Shown here: piece after piece, positions 15,694 to 23,848 of the stretch | How positions within the stretch are numbered: position 1 is the first letter of the stretch | Layout of the letters: each line of letters opens with the position of its first letter | Assembly: GCF_937891315.1 (NCBI RefSeq) | Contig: NZ_CALAGI010000042.1 | Coordinates: 1-47,760 of the forward strand | Length of the DNA: 47,760 bases | Direction: 5' to 3' | Source of the DNA: an uncultured Amaricoccus sp. | Lineage (GTDB): Bacteria > Pseudomonadota > Alphaproteobacteria > Rhodobacterales > Rhodobacteraceae | Translations under genes and position numbers: made by a program | The notes under the pieces: generated by a model | What the model was told of the DNA's origin: nothing | Databases searched by the model: none | What the model saw: only the letters and a program-made list of their open reading frames with translations

Positions 15694-18600
15694 TCAGTCG
15701 TCCTCGAGGACGGCGATGAGGTCGCCCGCCCTGACGGTGCGGCCGGGGGCGACGCGGAACTCGCGCAACCTGCCGGCGGCGGGGGCGAGGACCGACATTT
15801 CCATCTTCATCGACTCGATGATGGCGAGAGGTTGGCCGGCCTCCACGCGGTCGCCGGGCTCGGCGAGGGTTTTCCAGACGTTGCCCGGCACCGGACTTTC
15901 CGCGCCGACGCAGCCGTCGGGAAGGTCGCTGTCCGGACCGCCGCCTTCCTCGATGTGAACGAAGCTGTCGAGGCCCTCGGCCTTCCAGCGGGCGCGTTCG
16001 GCCTCGAAGGCGGCTTGCTGGGTGTCCTTGAAGGCGGCGACGGAGACGGCTTGCGCCGCGAGGCGGCGTTTCTCGTCGGCCCAGGAGAAGGTGGTTTCCT
16101 CGATGCGGACCGGATAGCCGCCATGCGGGAAGGCGGCGCGCGCCTCGGTCAACTCCTCGTGGTCAACGGGGAAGAAGCGGATTTGGTCGAAGAAGTCGAG
16201 GAGCCATGGGTTGGTGTGGAAGGCGGGCGTGCGGCGCCATGTGTTCCACATCTGGATGGTGCGACCGAACAGCTGGTAGCCGCCCGGCCCCTCCATTCCG
16301 TAGATGCACATGTAGGCGCCGCCGATGCCCACCGCGTTCTCCGGCGTCCAGGTGCGGGCCGGATTGTATTTGGTGGTGACGAGCCGGTGGCGCGAATCGA
16401 CCGGAGTGGCGACCGGCGCGCCGAGATAGACGTCGCCGAGGCCCATCACGAGGTAGCGGGCGTCGAAGATGATGTCCTTCACCGCCTGCTCGTCCGGAAG
16501 CCCGTTGATGCGCCGGATGAATTCGATGTTCGACGGGCACCAGGGCGCGTTTGGGCGCACCAGCTCCTGATACTTGCGCATGGCGAGTTCGGCTTCCGGG
16601 TCGTTCCACGAGAGTGGCAGGTGGACGACGCGGGAGGGGACGGTCGCCTGCTCGGCGGAGGGGAGCTGGCTCTCGATTTCCCGGAGCGCATCGAGGAGTT
16701 TGGCGCGCGGGTAGTTGTCGGTGTGAATTTGCAGCGAGCGGATGCCGGGGGTCATGTCGATGACCGGGAGGCCGGCGTCTTGGATCGCCTGTCGCAGCAG
16801 GTGGACGCGCAGGCGGACCTCGATGTCGAGGGCCATGGGGCCGTATTCGACGAGGAGATTGTCGTCGCCCTGCCGGCGGTAGACGGCGCGCGGGGTGCCG
16901 TCGGTCTCGGCGAGGATCGGCGAGGAGAGGAGGCCGGGCGCGCCGAGCGGGCGGAAGCGGACGCGGTCGCCGGGGCGGAGCTGGCCCATTTTCCACAGGT
17001 CTTCGCGGGCAATCACCGCCGGGCAGACGAAGCCGCCGAGGCTGGGGCCGTCGGGGCCGAGAATGATCGGCATGTCGCCGGTGAAGTCGATGGCGCCGAT
17101 GGCATAGGCGTTGTCGTGGATGTTGGACGGGTGCAGCCCGGCTTCGCCGCCGTCGGCGCGGGCCCATGCGGGCGTCGGGCCGATCAGGCGGACGCCCGTG
17201 CGGGCGGAGTTGAAGTGTACCTCGTAAGATGTTGAAAACAGGGTGTCCATGTCGGAGGGCTGGAAGAAGTCCGGGGCGCCATGCGGGCCGTGGCGGACGG
17301 CGATGTCCCACTCGTCGGTGAGGGCGGCGGGTTCCAGTGGCGTGGGACTGCCGGCGGGGTTGGCCGCGAGGTGAAGGACATCGCCGGTCTTGAGCGTGCC
17401 GGTGGAGTGGCCGCCGAGCTTGCCGAGGGCGAAGGTCGCGCGGGAGCCGAGGATTACCGGCGCGTCGAAGCCGCCGGCGACGGCGAGATAGGCGCGCTGG
17501 CCGGGGCCTTTGATCTTGCCGATCGTCAGGGTGGCACCGGCCGGGATGACGACGGCGGCGCCGTGGGGGACGGGGGTGCCGCCAAGCGTCATCGCCATGG
17601 CGGCGCCGGTGAGGGCGATGGTGGCGCCGGAGAGAAAACGCAGGGTCGGGCCGGTGACGGTGAGTTCCAGCGCGGCGGTGTCCGGGTGGTTGCCGACCAG
17701 CCGGTTGGCGTTGCGGAAGCTGGCCGCGTCCATCGGGCCGGAAGGGGGCACACCGACGTGCCAGAGGCCGAGGCGGCCGGGCAGTTCCTGAAGGCTGGAC
17801 TGGGCGCCGGGGGCGAGGACTTCGATGCCGGGCGGGGTGAAGGGGAAGCCGCGCAGCGCGGTGGTGGCGACCTTGCCGGAGGCGAGGAGGTCGGAGGCGA
17901 CAATGGCGCGCAGGTAGCCGAGATTGGTCTCGATCCCGGCGATGGTGGTGGCGTCGAGGGCGGTGCGCAGGGCGGCGATGGCGGCGGGACGGTCCTCGGC
18001 GGCGACGATGATCTTGGCCAGCATCGGGTCGTAGTAGGGCGTGACCTCGGTACCGGTCTCGATCCAGGTATCGACGCGGGTCGCGGGGAAGCGCACCTCG
18101 GTCAGCAGCCCGGCGGAGGGGCGGAAGTCGGCATGCGGCTGTTCGGCATAGACCCGCGCCTCCATCGCCGCGCCCTTCGGGACGAGCGGCGTGTCCGGGA
18201 TCACGGTTTCGCCGGCGGCCTGACGGATCATCCATTCGACGAGGTCGATGCCGAAGACGGCCTCCGTTACCGGGTGCTCGACCTGCAGGCGGGTGTTGAC
18301 CTCGAGGAAGTAGAATTCCTGACGGACCGGATCGTAGATGAACTCGACCGTGCCGGCGGAGGCGTAGGAGACGCTGGCGCAGAGATCGGTGGCGGCTTTG
18401 TGCAGGCGCGCGCGGACGGGATCGGCGAGGCCGGGAGCCGGGGTTTCCTCGACCACCTTCTGGTTGCGGCGTTGCAGCGAACAGTCGCGTTCCCCGAGCG
18501 CGATGACGCGGCCCTGCCCGTCGCCGAAGACCTGCACCTCGACGTGGCGGGCGTCGGCGACGAAGCGCTCGAGGAAGACGCGGGCGTCGCCGAAGCTCGC

Positions 18601-19164
18601 CGTGGCGGTGCGCTGGACAGTGGCGAAGGCGGCGGTGAGGGCGGTTTCGTCGGCGCAGAGCCGCATGCCGATGCCACCGCCGCCAGCGGTGGATTTGAGC
18701 ATCAGCGGATAGCCGACGCGGCTGGCCTCGACGAGGGCCTCGTCGAGCGAGGCGATCAGGCCGGTGCCGGGGAGCAGGGGCACGCCGGCGGCTTCGGCGA
18801 GTTCGCGGGCGGTATGCTTGAGGCCGAAGGCGGAGAGATGTTCGGGGCGCGGGCCGATGAAGGCGATGCCCTCGGCGGCGAGGCGCTCGGCGAAACCGAT
18901 GCTCTCGGAGAGAAAGCCATAGCCGGGGTGGACCGCCTGCGCGCCGGTGGCCTCGCAGGCCCCGATGACGGCGTTGACGTCGAGGTAGCTCTCGGTGGCG
19001 GGGGCCGGACCGATGCGCACGGCCTCGTCGGCAAGGCGCGGGGCGAGGGAGAAGCGGTCGGCGTCGGAATAGACGGCGACGGAGGCCAGCCCCATGCGGC
19101 GGAGGGTGCGGATGACGCGCACGGCGATCTCGCCGCGGTTGGCGATCAGGACCTTGGTGAACAT
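15694..19164 (-). CDS. Biotin-dependent guanidine/urea carboxylase
   Basis: The protein has 1156 residues. Domains in order: biotin carboxylase (1 to about 450, from MFTKVLIANRGEIAVRVIR, with the AGGGGIGM ATP-grasp loop and EVNTRLQVEHPVTE); a KipA/AHS2-like then a KipI/AHS1-like carboxyltransferase part; and a C-terminal biotinyl domain with Lys1120 in ESMKMEM. This is the urea carboxylase architecture. Because a guanidine-I riboswitch leads the operon and two DUF1989 deiminase-type genes precede it, its likely substrate is guanidine, converted with ATP and bicarbonate to carboxyguanidine. The usual allophanate hydrolase gene does not follow; the repeat at 15590-15690 does. Confidence 0.93.
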   Translation of the reverse strand: MFTKVLIANRGEIAVRVIRTLRRMGLASVAVYSDADRFSLAPRLADEAVRIGPAPATESYLDVNAVIGACEATGAQAVHPGYGFLSESIGFAERLAAEGIAFIGPRPEHLSAFGLKHTARELAEAAGVPLLPGTGLIASLDEALVEASRVGYPLMLKSTAGGGGIGMRLCADETALTAAFATVQRTATASFGDARVFLERFVADARHVEVQVFGDGQGRVIALGERDCSLQRRNQKVVEETPAPGLADPVRARLHKAATDLCASVSYASAGTVEFIYDPVRQEFYFLEVNTRLQVEHPVTEAVFGIDLVEWMIRQAAGETVIPDTPLVPKGAAMEARVYAEQPHADFRPSAGLLTEVRFPATRVDTWIETGTEVTPYYDPMLAKIIVAAEDRPAAIAALRTALDATTIAGIETNLGYLRAIVASDLLASGKVATTALRGFPFTPPGIEVLAPGAQSSLQELPGRLGLWHVGVPPSGPMDAASFRNANRLVGNHPDTAALELTVTGPTLRFLSGATIALTGAAMAMTLGGTPVPHGAAVVIPAGATLTIGKIKGPGQRAYLAVAGGFDAPVILGSRATFALGKLGGHSTGTLKTGDVLHLAANPAGSPTPLEPAALTDEWDIAVRHGPHGAPDFFQPSDMDTLFSTSYEVHFNSARTGVRLIGPTPAWARADGGEAGLHPSNIHDNAYAIGAIDFTGDMPIILGPDGPSLGGFVCPAVIAREDLWKMGQLRPGDRVRFRPLGAPGLLSSPILAETDGTPRAVYRRQGDDNLLVEYGPMALDIEVRLRVHLLRQAIQDAGLPVIDMTPGIRSLQIHTDNYPRAKLLDALREIESQLPSAEQATVPSRVVHLPLSWNDPEAELAMRKYQELVRPNAPWCPSNIEFIRRINGLPDEQAVKDIIFDARYLVMGLGDVYLGAPVATPVDSRHRLVTTKYNPARTWTPENAVGIGGAYMCIYGMEGPGGYQLFGRTIQMWNTWRRTPAFHTNPWLLDFFDQIRFFPVDHEELTEARAAFPHGGYPVRIEETTFSWADEKRRLAAQAVSVAAFKDTQQAAFEAERARWKAEGLDSFVHIEEGGGPDSDLPDGCVGAESPVPGNVWKTLAEPGDRVEAGQPLAIIESMKMEMSVLAPAAGRLREFRVAPGRTVRAGDLIAVLEDD

Positions 19165-19168
19165 CGCG

Positions 19169-19765
19169 TCAGTCCCGGATGGTGACGCGGATCGGCGTCG
19201 GATCGAAGCCGTTGCAGGGGTTGTTGATCTGCGGGCAGTTGGAGATGACGCAGAGCACGTCCATGTCCGCGACCAGTTCGATATGGTCGCCGGGCGAGGA
19301 TATGCCGTCATCGATGGTCATCGCGCCGTTCGGGCTGATCGGCACGTTCATGAAGAAGTTGATGTTGGGCACGATGTCGCGCTTGCCCATGTCGTGCTTC
19401 GCGAGTTCGACAATGAAATTTTCGCGGCAGGCGTGGAGGTAGCGGGTCTCGTGCCCGAAGCGGACGGAGTTCGATTCGCACGAGCAGCAGCCGGCGCTGG
19501 TGTCGTGCCGGCCGGCGGTGTCGGCGGTGACGGTGAGCATCACCCGGCCCTCGGAGGAGACGATCGCCGATCCGTTGGAGATATAGGCGACGCCGTTCGC
19601 GCGCATGGTCTCCTGGTTGGAGTAGCGCTCGCCGAAGTTCCCGGCGGCGTAGAAGATCGTGTCGATCGCCTGTTGGCCGTGGCTGTCCTCGATGCGGATG
19701 GTCTGGCCCTTCTTCACGAGGCCGGACCAGGGTTTTTCGGCGGGGATGTCGAAGATCTGTTCCAT
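19169..19765 (-). CDS. DUF1989 protein UAAP2, carboxyguanidine deiminase subunit
   Basis: This 198-residue DUF1989 protein is usually annotated urea amidolyase-associated protein 2. The family was shown in other bacteria to form, with UAAP1, the heteromeric carboxyguanidine deiminase CgdAB, which turns carboxyguanidine into allophanate and ammonia. A cysteine cluster SAGCCSCESNS in mid-protein could bind metal and is absent from the partner subunit. GAGG lies upstream of ATG 19765. It is 4 nt from the carboxylase start, so the operon order is UAAP1, UAAP2, carboxylase. Confidence 0.9.
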   Translation of the reverse strand: MEQIFDIPAEKPWSGLVKKGQTIRIEDSHGQQAIDTIFYAAGNFGERYSNQETMRANGVAYISNGSAIVSSEGRVMLTVTADTAGRHDTSAGCCSCESNSVRFGHETRYLHACRENFIVELAKHDMGKRDIVPNINFFMNVPISPNGAMTIDDGISSPGDHIELVADMDVLCVISNCPQINNPCNGFDPTPIRVTIRD

Positions 19766-19773
19766 CGGGGACC

Positions 19774-20586
19774 TCAGGCGCGGGCGTTGTTTTCGAAGCC
19801 GCGGACGGCCTCGGGGGTGGCGGCGCGGCAGATGTCGTCGGCGCCGACCGGCAGGGCGGCGAGGCGGGTCGCGATCATCGGACGGGGGGCGTAGGCGGGG
19901 TTCGGGTCGAGCGGATGCGGCGCGGTGGAGAGGGCGATCAGGACGTCCATCTCGGCGCGGAGTTCCACCCAGTCGCGCCCCGAGAGCAGCGCGGGGTTCC
20001 AGGCGAAGCGGCCGGCGGCGTCGACCCGGACCGGGGCGAAGAGTGACAGGAGCGCGGGGATGTCGCGGCGGTCGAGGCCGACCTTGGCAGCGGCGAGGAC
20101 CATGTTCTCGCGGGTGTTGCGCAGTCGCGGGTCGCCGTAGCGGGCGTTGGTCGCGGGCGTCGAGCCGCCGGTGAGGGCGTCGTGCGCGCCGGAGCTGTCT
20201 TCGGTGATCGAGAGCAGGACACGACCCATGTCGGAGAACAGCACCCGGCCGCGGCCGAGTTCGGTGGTCCACTGGACCTTGACCGTGTCCGGCAGGTTCA
20301 ACCGCTCGGTCGGGTCGGCGGCGGACCAGACCGCGAGCGCGACGGTTGAGGTGGTGTCCACGGGCGCGATGCGCAGCGCCTCGCCTTTCAGCAGCCGCGT
20401 GGTCCAGTACCAGCCGGGCGCGATCGCCTCGGTGCCGATCACGCGGGCCGGATCGAGGGCGGGCGCGGGGACGGGCGAGGGGGAGGGAAGCGACTTCGGC
20501 GCGGCCTCCAGGCCCTTCTTCTGGTGCGCCTCGTAACGGGCGCGGTCGGCGGCGATCTGGTCGGGCGCGCGGGGGATGTGGATCAT
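19774..20586 (-). CDS. DUF1989 protein UAAP1, carboxyguanidine deiminase subunit
   Basis: This 270-residue DUF1989 protein is the larger partner of the pair. The N-terminal part has a Pro/Ala-rich linker (LPSPSPVPAPALDPA) before the conserved domain starting VIGTEAIAPGWYWTTRL. At the position where UAAP2 has its cysteine cluster, this subunit reads ALTGGSTPATNARYG, so the two are not functionally equivalent. The start is ATG 20586 (MIHIPRAP). Its stop is 8 nt from UAAP2. Role by family knowledge: subunit of carboxyguanidine deiminase. Confidence 0.9.
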   Translation of the reverse strand: MIHIPRAPDQIAADRARYEAHQKKGLEAAPKSLPSPSPVPAPALDPARVIGTEAIAPGWYWTTRLLKGEALRIAPVDTTSTVALAVWSAADPTERLNLPDTVKVQWTTELGRGRVLFSDMGRVLLSITEDSSGAHDALTGGSTPATNARYGDPRLRNTRENMVLAAAKVGLDRRDIPALLSLFAPVRVDAAGRFAWNPALLSGRDWVELRAEMDVLIALSTAPHPLDPNPAYAPRPMIATRLAALPVGADDICRAATPEAVRGFENNARA

Positions 20587-20668
20587 CGCATGGCTCCTTG
20601 GTTCCGGGTCGTCCCGGAGATTCGCGGAAGCCGCGCCGGGCCGTCCCGGCGCGCTGTGGGCGGTTGCG

Positions 20669-20690
20669 AAGGCGGACCTCGGTCCGCCTT
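20669..20690 (-). other. Intercistronic stem-loop between transporter and enzyme genes
   Basis: AAGGCGGACC and GGTCCGCCTT form a perfect 10-bp stem around 2 nt, between the ABC ATPase stop and the UAAP1 start. There is no T-run, so it is more likely an mRNA stability or partial attenuation element separating transporter and enzyme expression than a terminator. Confidence 0.5.
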
Positions 20691-20704
20691 CCTCCGCGCG
20701 GGGT

Positions 20705-21520
20705 TCACGCCGTGGGCACGGGCTCGACCGCGCCGGCGATGTCCTCGATCGTCGGCGGGTCAAAGAGCGTGCGCTCCCCCGCGATCCGGGGCGGCCAGAT
20801 GGCGATGTCCTTGGTGATCGTCGCCCCGTACCGCTCCTTTTCCTCCGGCCGGTCGCGGGGGCGCTCGAAGGCGATGATGCGGGTCGAGAGGGTGAAAGCC
20901 TCGCGCAGGTCATGGGTGACCATGACGACGGTCATCGGGGTCTCGTTCCAGAGTCGCTTCATCAGCACGTGGATGTCGGCGCGGATGCCGGGGTCGAGCG
21001 CGCCGAAGGGTTCGTCCAGCAACAGGACGCGCGGCTTCATCATCAGCGCCTGGGCGAGGGCGAGGCGCTGCTGCATGCCGCCGGAGAGCTGGGCGGGGTA
21101 CTTGTCCTCGGACCCGGCGAGGCCGACCTCGGCGATCATCGCTCGCGCTTGCACGGCCAGCTCGCGCTTCGCCGCGCCCCGCAGGCGGCCGGTGAAGCGC
21201 GAGGCGCGAAGTTCCGGCCCGGCCATGACGTTGCCGAGCACGGTCATGTGCGGGAAGACCGAGTAACGCTGATAGACCACGCCGCGGTCGGCACCCGGCT
21301 CCGGCGGCAGCGGCTGGCCGTCGAGCAGGACGCGGCCGCGCGTCGGCTGTTCCTGCCCGAGCAGCATGCGCAGGAAGGTGGTCTTGCCGCAGCCGGACGG
21401 ACCGACCAGGGCGACGAAGGCGCGTTCGGCGACCGTAAGGGAAAGATTCTCCAGCACGATCTGGTCGCCATACTCCTTCCAGACGTTTTCGACGACGATT
21501 CCGCTCGTTCGGCCGCTCAT
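20705..21520 (-). CDS. ABC transporter ATPase, guanidine/urea-type uptake
   Basis: This 271-residue ATPase of the nitrate/taurine (SsuB/TauB) type has Walker A GPSGCGKTT at 40-48, signature LSGGMQQR and Walker B VLLLDEP. The C-terminal extension (RDRPEEKERYGATITKDIAIWPP) is typical of ATPases encoded in the urea-carboxylase-associated transporter. Its ATG overlaps the permease stop by 4 bp. Being downstream of a guanidine riboswitch, it probably energises guanidine uptake. Confidence 0.93.
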   Translation of the reverse strand: MSGRTSGIVVENVWKEYGDQIVLENLSLTVAERAFVALVGPSGCGKTTFLRMLLGQEQPTRGRVLLDGQPLPPEPGADRGVVYQRYSVFPHMTVLGNVMAGPELRASRFTGRLRGAAKRELAVQARAMIAEVGLAGSEDKYPAQLSGGMQQRLALAQALMMKPRVLLLDEPFGALDPGIRADIHVLMKRLWNETPMTVVMVTHDLREAFTLSTRIIAFERPRDRPEEKERYGATITKDIAIWPPRIAGERTLFDPPTIEDIAGAVEPVPTA

Positions 21521-22335
21521 CTACCGCGTTCCAGCTCGGACCAGGGGAAGAGCCGCCGGCGCAGCCAGTCGAGACCGAGGTCGGCGAAGACGGCGAGCAG
21601 CGTGATCCAGGCGACATAGGGAAAGATCACGTCCATCGAGAGATAGCGCCGCACGAGGAAGATGCGGTAGCCGAGGCCTGAATCGGCCGAGATCGCCTCC
21701 GCCGCGATCAGGAACAGGAAGGCCGGCCCGAGTTGCAGCCGCAGGCAGGTGAGGAGCCGCGGCAGGATCTGTGGCAGCACGACGCGGAGCGCGATCTGCC
21801 AGCTGGAGGCCGACAGCGTCTCGGCCTTCACGATCATCTCGCGGGGTATGTCCCGCGCCTTCAACGCCAGGTCGCGGATCATGATCGGGGTCACTCCGAT
21901 GACGATGAGGGTGATCTTCGCCGCCTCGCCAAGGCCGAGGGTGATGAAGAGGATCGGCAGCAGCGCCAGCGGCGGCACCATCGAGACGAAGGCGACGAAC
22001 GGCGCCAGCAGCGAGCGCATATAGGGCAGCATCCCGATGACCAGCCCGAGCACGAGGGCGATCACCGTGGCGATGCCGAGCCCGGCGCCGAGCCGCGTCA
22101 GGCTGGCGCCGGTGTCGGACCAGAGCAGGTAGGCGCCGGTCCGCGGGTCGGGAATGAAGGCCATGCGCTCGATGGCGGCCCAGAGCTGGGCCGGACTCGG
22201 CAGAACCTTGTCGTTCGGGTTGGCCTCCAGCCGCATGGTCGAGCCGATCAGGTAGGCGATGATCAGCGCGATGAACGGCAGGCACAGCAAGACGAGCTCG
22301 CTTCCGCGCGACGGGCGACGGTTGATCCAGCGCAT
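21517..22335 (-). CDS. ABC transporter permease, guanidine/urea-type uptake
   Basis: The 272-residue protein has about six transmembrane helices and a BPD_transp_1 domain of the SsuC/NrtB type. The coupling-helix region (ARDIPREMIVKAETLSASSW) is visible in the C-terminal half. It lies 11 nt after the binding-protein gene and overlaps the ATPase gene by 4 bp, so the transporter is one translational unit. Confidence 0.92.
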   Translation of the reverse strand: MRWINRRPSRGSELVLLCLPFIALIIAYLIGSTMRLEANPNDKVLPSPAQLWAAIERMAFIPDPRTGAYLLWSDTGASLTRLGAGLGIATVIALVLGLVIGMLPYMRSLLAPFVAFVSMVPPLALLPILFITLGLGEAAKITLIVIGVTPIMIRDLALKARDIPREMIVKAETLSASSWQIALRVVLPQILPRLLTCLRLQLGPAFLFLIAAEAISADSGLGYRIFLVRRYLSMDVIFPYVAWITLLAVFADLGLDWLRRRLFPWSELERGR

Positions 22336-22346
22336 CGGGCTTCCTC

Positions 22347-23423
22347 TCAGAGCGCGCCGTCGGCGGCGCGCTGCATCCAGTCGTCGGTGAAGCGCAGCTT
22401 TACGTTGCCGCCGTCGCCGAGCACCTCGCCCGACGGCAGCTCGATCCCGACCACGTCGGCCGAGGGCGCGCCGGCGCCGAGCAGGCCCTTGTCGAACAGG
22501 AACGTCCGCACATGGTTCATCGTCGTCGCGAGGTCGGGCGAGGTGACGAAGGCGACGGCCTCGGCCGGCTTGTCGAACAGCTTGGTCGCGGTCAGCTGCG
22601 CCTCGAATCCCGCCTGATCGGTACCGGAGGCGGCGCCCATCGCGGCGCGCGCCTCGGCGCCCTCGGGCGTGTCGGCGGTTGCGAGCGCGAGCGTCTCGTA
22701 CCAGATGCCGGACAGCGCCTTGGCGAAATCGGGATTGTCGGTGATGGTCTCGGTATTCGCCACCATCAGGTCGATGATCTCGCCGGGGATTTGCGCGGAG
22801 TCGAAGACCTTGGTGGCGTCGGGCAGCTTGACGATCTCCGAGACCATCGGGTTCCAGGTGACCATGGCGGTCACGTCCGGGGTCTGGAAGGCGCCAACCA
22901 TGTCGGGGTCAGCGGTGTTCACTACCGCCACGTCCTGCTCGCTCTTGCCGAGCGTCTCCAGCGCGCGGGCCAGCAGGTAGTGCGACACGGAGAACTCGAC
23001 GAGGTTCACAGATCGCCCCTCGATGTCCGCCAGCGCGGCGCCGTCCTTCAGGATCACCGCGTCGTTGCCATTGGAAAAGTCGCCGACGATCACCGCCGTG
23101 GTATCGACGCCGCCCGCGGCCGGGATCGACAGGCCATCCATGTTGGTGAGCGTCACCGCGTCATAGGCGCCCGCGGTATACTGGTTGATCGACTCGACAT
23201 AGTCGTTGAACTGCGTGACCTCGATGGTCAGGCCGTACTTGTCGGCCCATTTCCTGACGATGCCGGTGTCGGCGGCGTAGCCCCAGGGCATCCAGCCGAC
23301 ATAGATCGACCAGGCGACCTTGAAATCGGTCTTCTGCTCGGCCGCGGCGGGCATCGCGAGGGTGAGCGCGAGAAGGCTCCCCGCAAGAACCTTGGCGGTG
23401 AAGGCGGTTGCGATCGGTTTCAT
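22347..23423 (-). CDS. ABC transporter substrate-binding protein, guanidine/urea-type
   Basis: The 358-residue protein starts with a signal peptide of about 28 residues ending MPAAA before EQKTDFKVAWSIYVGWMPWGYAADTG. The mature protein has the NMT1/nitrate-taurine binding-protein fold. These proteins were formerly annotated as putative urea binding proteins. The WSIYVGWMPW motif is shared by the group found beside urea/guanidine carboxylases. The start at 23423 has Shine-Dalgarno AAGGGA 6 nt upstream, which lies inside a potential switch hairpin. Guanidine as the ligand is inferred from the riboswitch. Confidence 0.92.
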   Translation of the reverse strand: MKPIATAFTAKVLAGSLLALTLAMPAAAEQKTDFKVAWSIYVGWMPWGYAADTGIVRKWADKYGLTIEVTQFNDYVESINQYTAGAYDAVTLTNMDGLSIPAAGGVDTTAVIVGDFSNGNDAVILKDGAALADIEGRSVNLVEFSVSHYLLARALETLGKSEQDVAVVNTADPDMVGAFQTPDVTAMVTWNPMVSEIVKLPDATKVFDSAQIPGEIIDLMVANTETITDNPDFAKALSGIWYETLALATADTPEGAEARAAMGAASGTDQAGFEAQLTATKLFDKPAEAVAFVTSPDLATTMNHVRTFLFDKGLLGAGAPSADVVGIELPSGEVLGDGGNVKLRFTDDWMQRAADGAL

Positions 23424-23429
23424 GCTCTG

Positions 23430-23485
23430 TCCCTTTCCGTCTTCCTGAAAGGGATCGGCGGACACCTTCGTACCGCCAATCCCTT
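23430..23485 (-). promoter_or_regulatory. Expression platform with alternative stems over the ribosome binding site
   Basis: On the minus strand an anti-Shine-Dalgarno segment TCCCTTTC (23454 to 23447) can pair perfectly with GAAAGGGA (23437 to 23430), which includes the start-proximal AAGGGA. The same segment can instead pair with AAGGGAT upstream (23485 to 23479), with an inner GGCGG/CCGCC stem adding stability. The two pairings exclude each other, as expected for a translational on/off switch behind the aptamer. Confidence 0.6.
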
Positions 23486-23497
23486 GGCTTCTACGAG

Positions 23498-23603
23498 GTC
23501 TCCCGGGTTTTTGTCCCGCCGTGCACCCGTACGGGATTTCTCCCCGCCCGGTGACAACTCTCGGACCAGTCGCGCTTCTCGCGGGCGCCGGAACCCTAGC
23601 CGT
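23498..23603 (-). ncRNA. Guanidine-I (ykkC class) riboswitch aptamer
   Basis: The minus strand shows the hallmark ykkC blocks in order: CTAGGGTTCCG, then GACTGGTCCGAGAG, then ACGGCGGGACAAAAACCCGG followed by GAGA, with G+C-rich pairing segments between. These are the conserved nucleotides of the guanidine-I aptamer. It lies about 75 nt upstream of the binding-protein start and controls the six-gene operon. Ligand binding is expected to switch expression on in response to guanidinium. Confidence 0.92.
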
Positions 23604-23760
23604 CAACTCATGCTCGTGAGTTGCCCGCCACGGAGCACGAATGCAACGGGTGGCGTGCCCTCATTCGGGCGGAAGCATGGCCATTGCCCGCCCTGTGCTC
23701 AGCAAGGAAGGCAAGTGCCCGCCCGATGGGCAACCGATGGCCGTCGGAAGCCACCCGTTC
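23604..23760. other. Highly structured intergenic region, function unknown
   Basis: This stretch between the riboswitch and the rplT terminator has several perfect inverted repeats: CAACTCA/TGAGTTG (23604-23623); CGAATG/CATTCG (23638-23643 and 23662-23667); AACGGGTGGC/GCCACCCGTT (23645-23654 and 23750-23759); and GGGCGG/CCGCCC around ATGGCCAT. TGCCCGCC occurs three times. It must also hold the operon promoter. No credible CDS is seen. Confidence 0.45.
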
Positions 23761-23783
23761 GTCATCCCGGACCGCGAATCGGA

Positions 23784-23822
23784 GTCAAAAGAAAACTCGC
23801 CGACGTTGCCGCCGGCGAGTTT
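23784..23822 (-). terminator. Intrinsic terminator after rplT
   Basis: AAACTCGCCG (23793-23802) and CGGCGAGTTT (23813-23822) form a 10-bp stem. On the minus strand it is followed by TCTTTT, fitting termination of the rpmI-rplT message 27 nt past the rplT stop. Confidence 0.85.
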
Positions 23823-23848
23823 CTAAAAACAGCGCTGGGCGCGGTGGT

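Noticed and set aside
13951..17235. A 1094-codon plus-strand open frame
   Set aside because: It is antisense to the TPR gene and the guanidine carboxylase, is rich in Arg, Gly and Ala, lacks any domain, and results from high G+C in the opposite frame.
17281..19185. A 634-codon plus-strand open frame rich in Gly, Glu and Asp
   Set aside because: It is the antisense shadow of the biotin-carboxylase part of the carboxylase gene; composition is repetitive and no family is recognisable.
20587..20704. Possible terminator between the ABC ATPase and UAAP1 genes
   Set aside because: The 10-bp stem is perfect but no T-run follows, and the downstream genes need the same message; kept only as an intercistronic stem-loop.
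21241..21275. GTAACG motif resembling the ECF -35 element
   Set aside because: It lies inside the ABC ATPase coding sequence, with no gene start suitably placed downstream.
23641..23826. 61-codon plus-strand frame starting MQRVACPHSGG
   Set aside because: It overlaps the inverted-repeat cluster and the rplT terminator and has no ribosome site or family; the sequence structure is better explained by palindromes.
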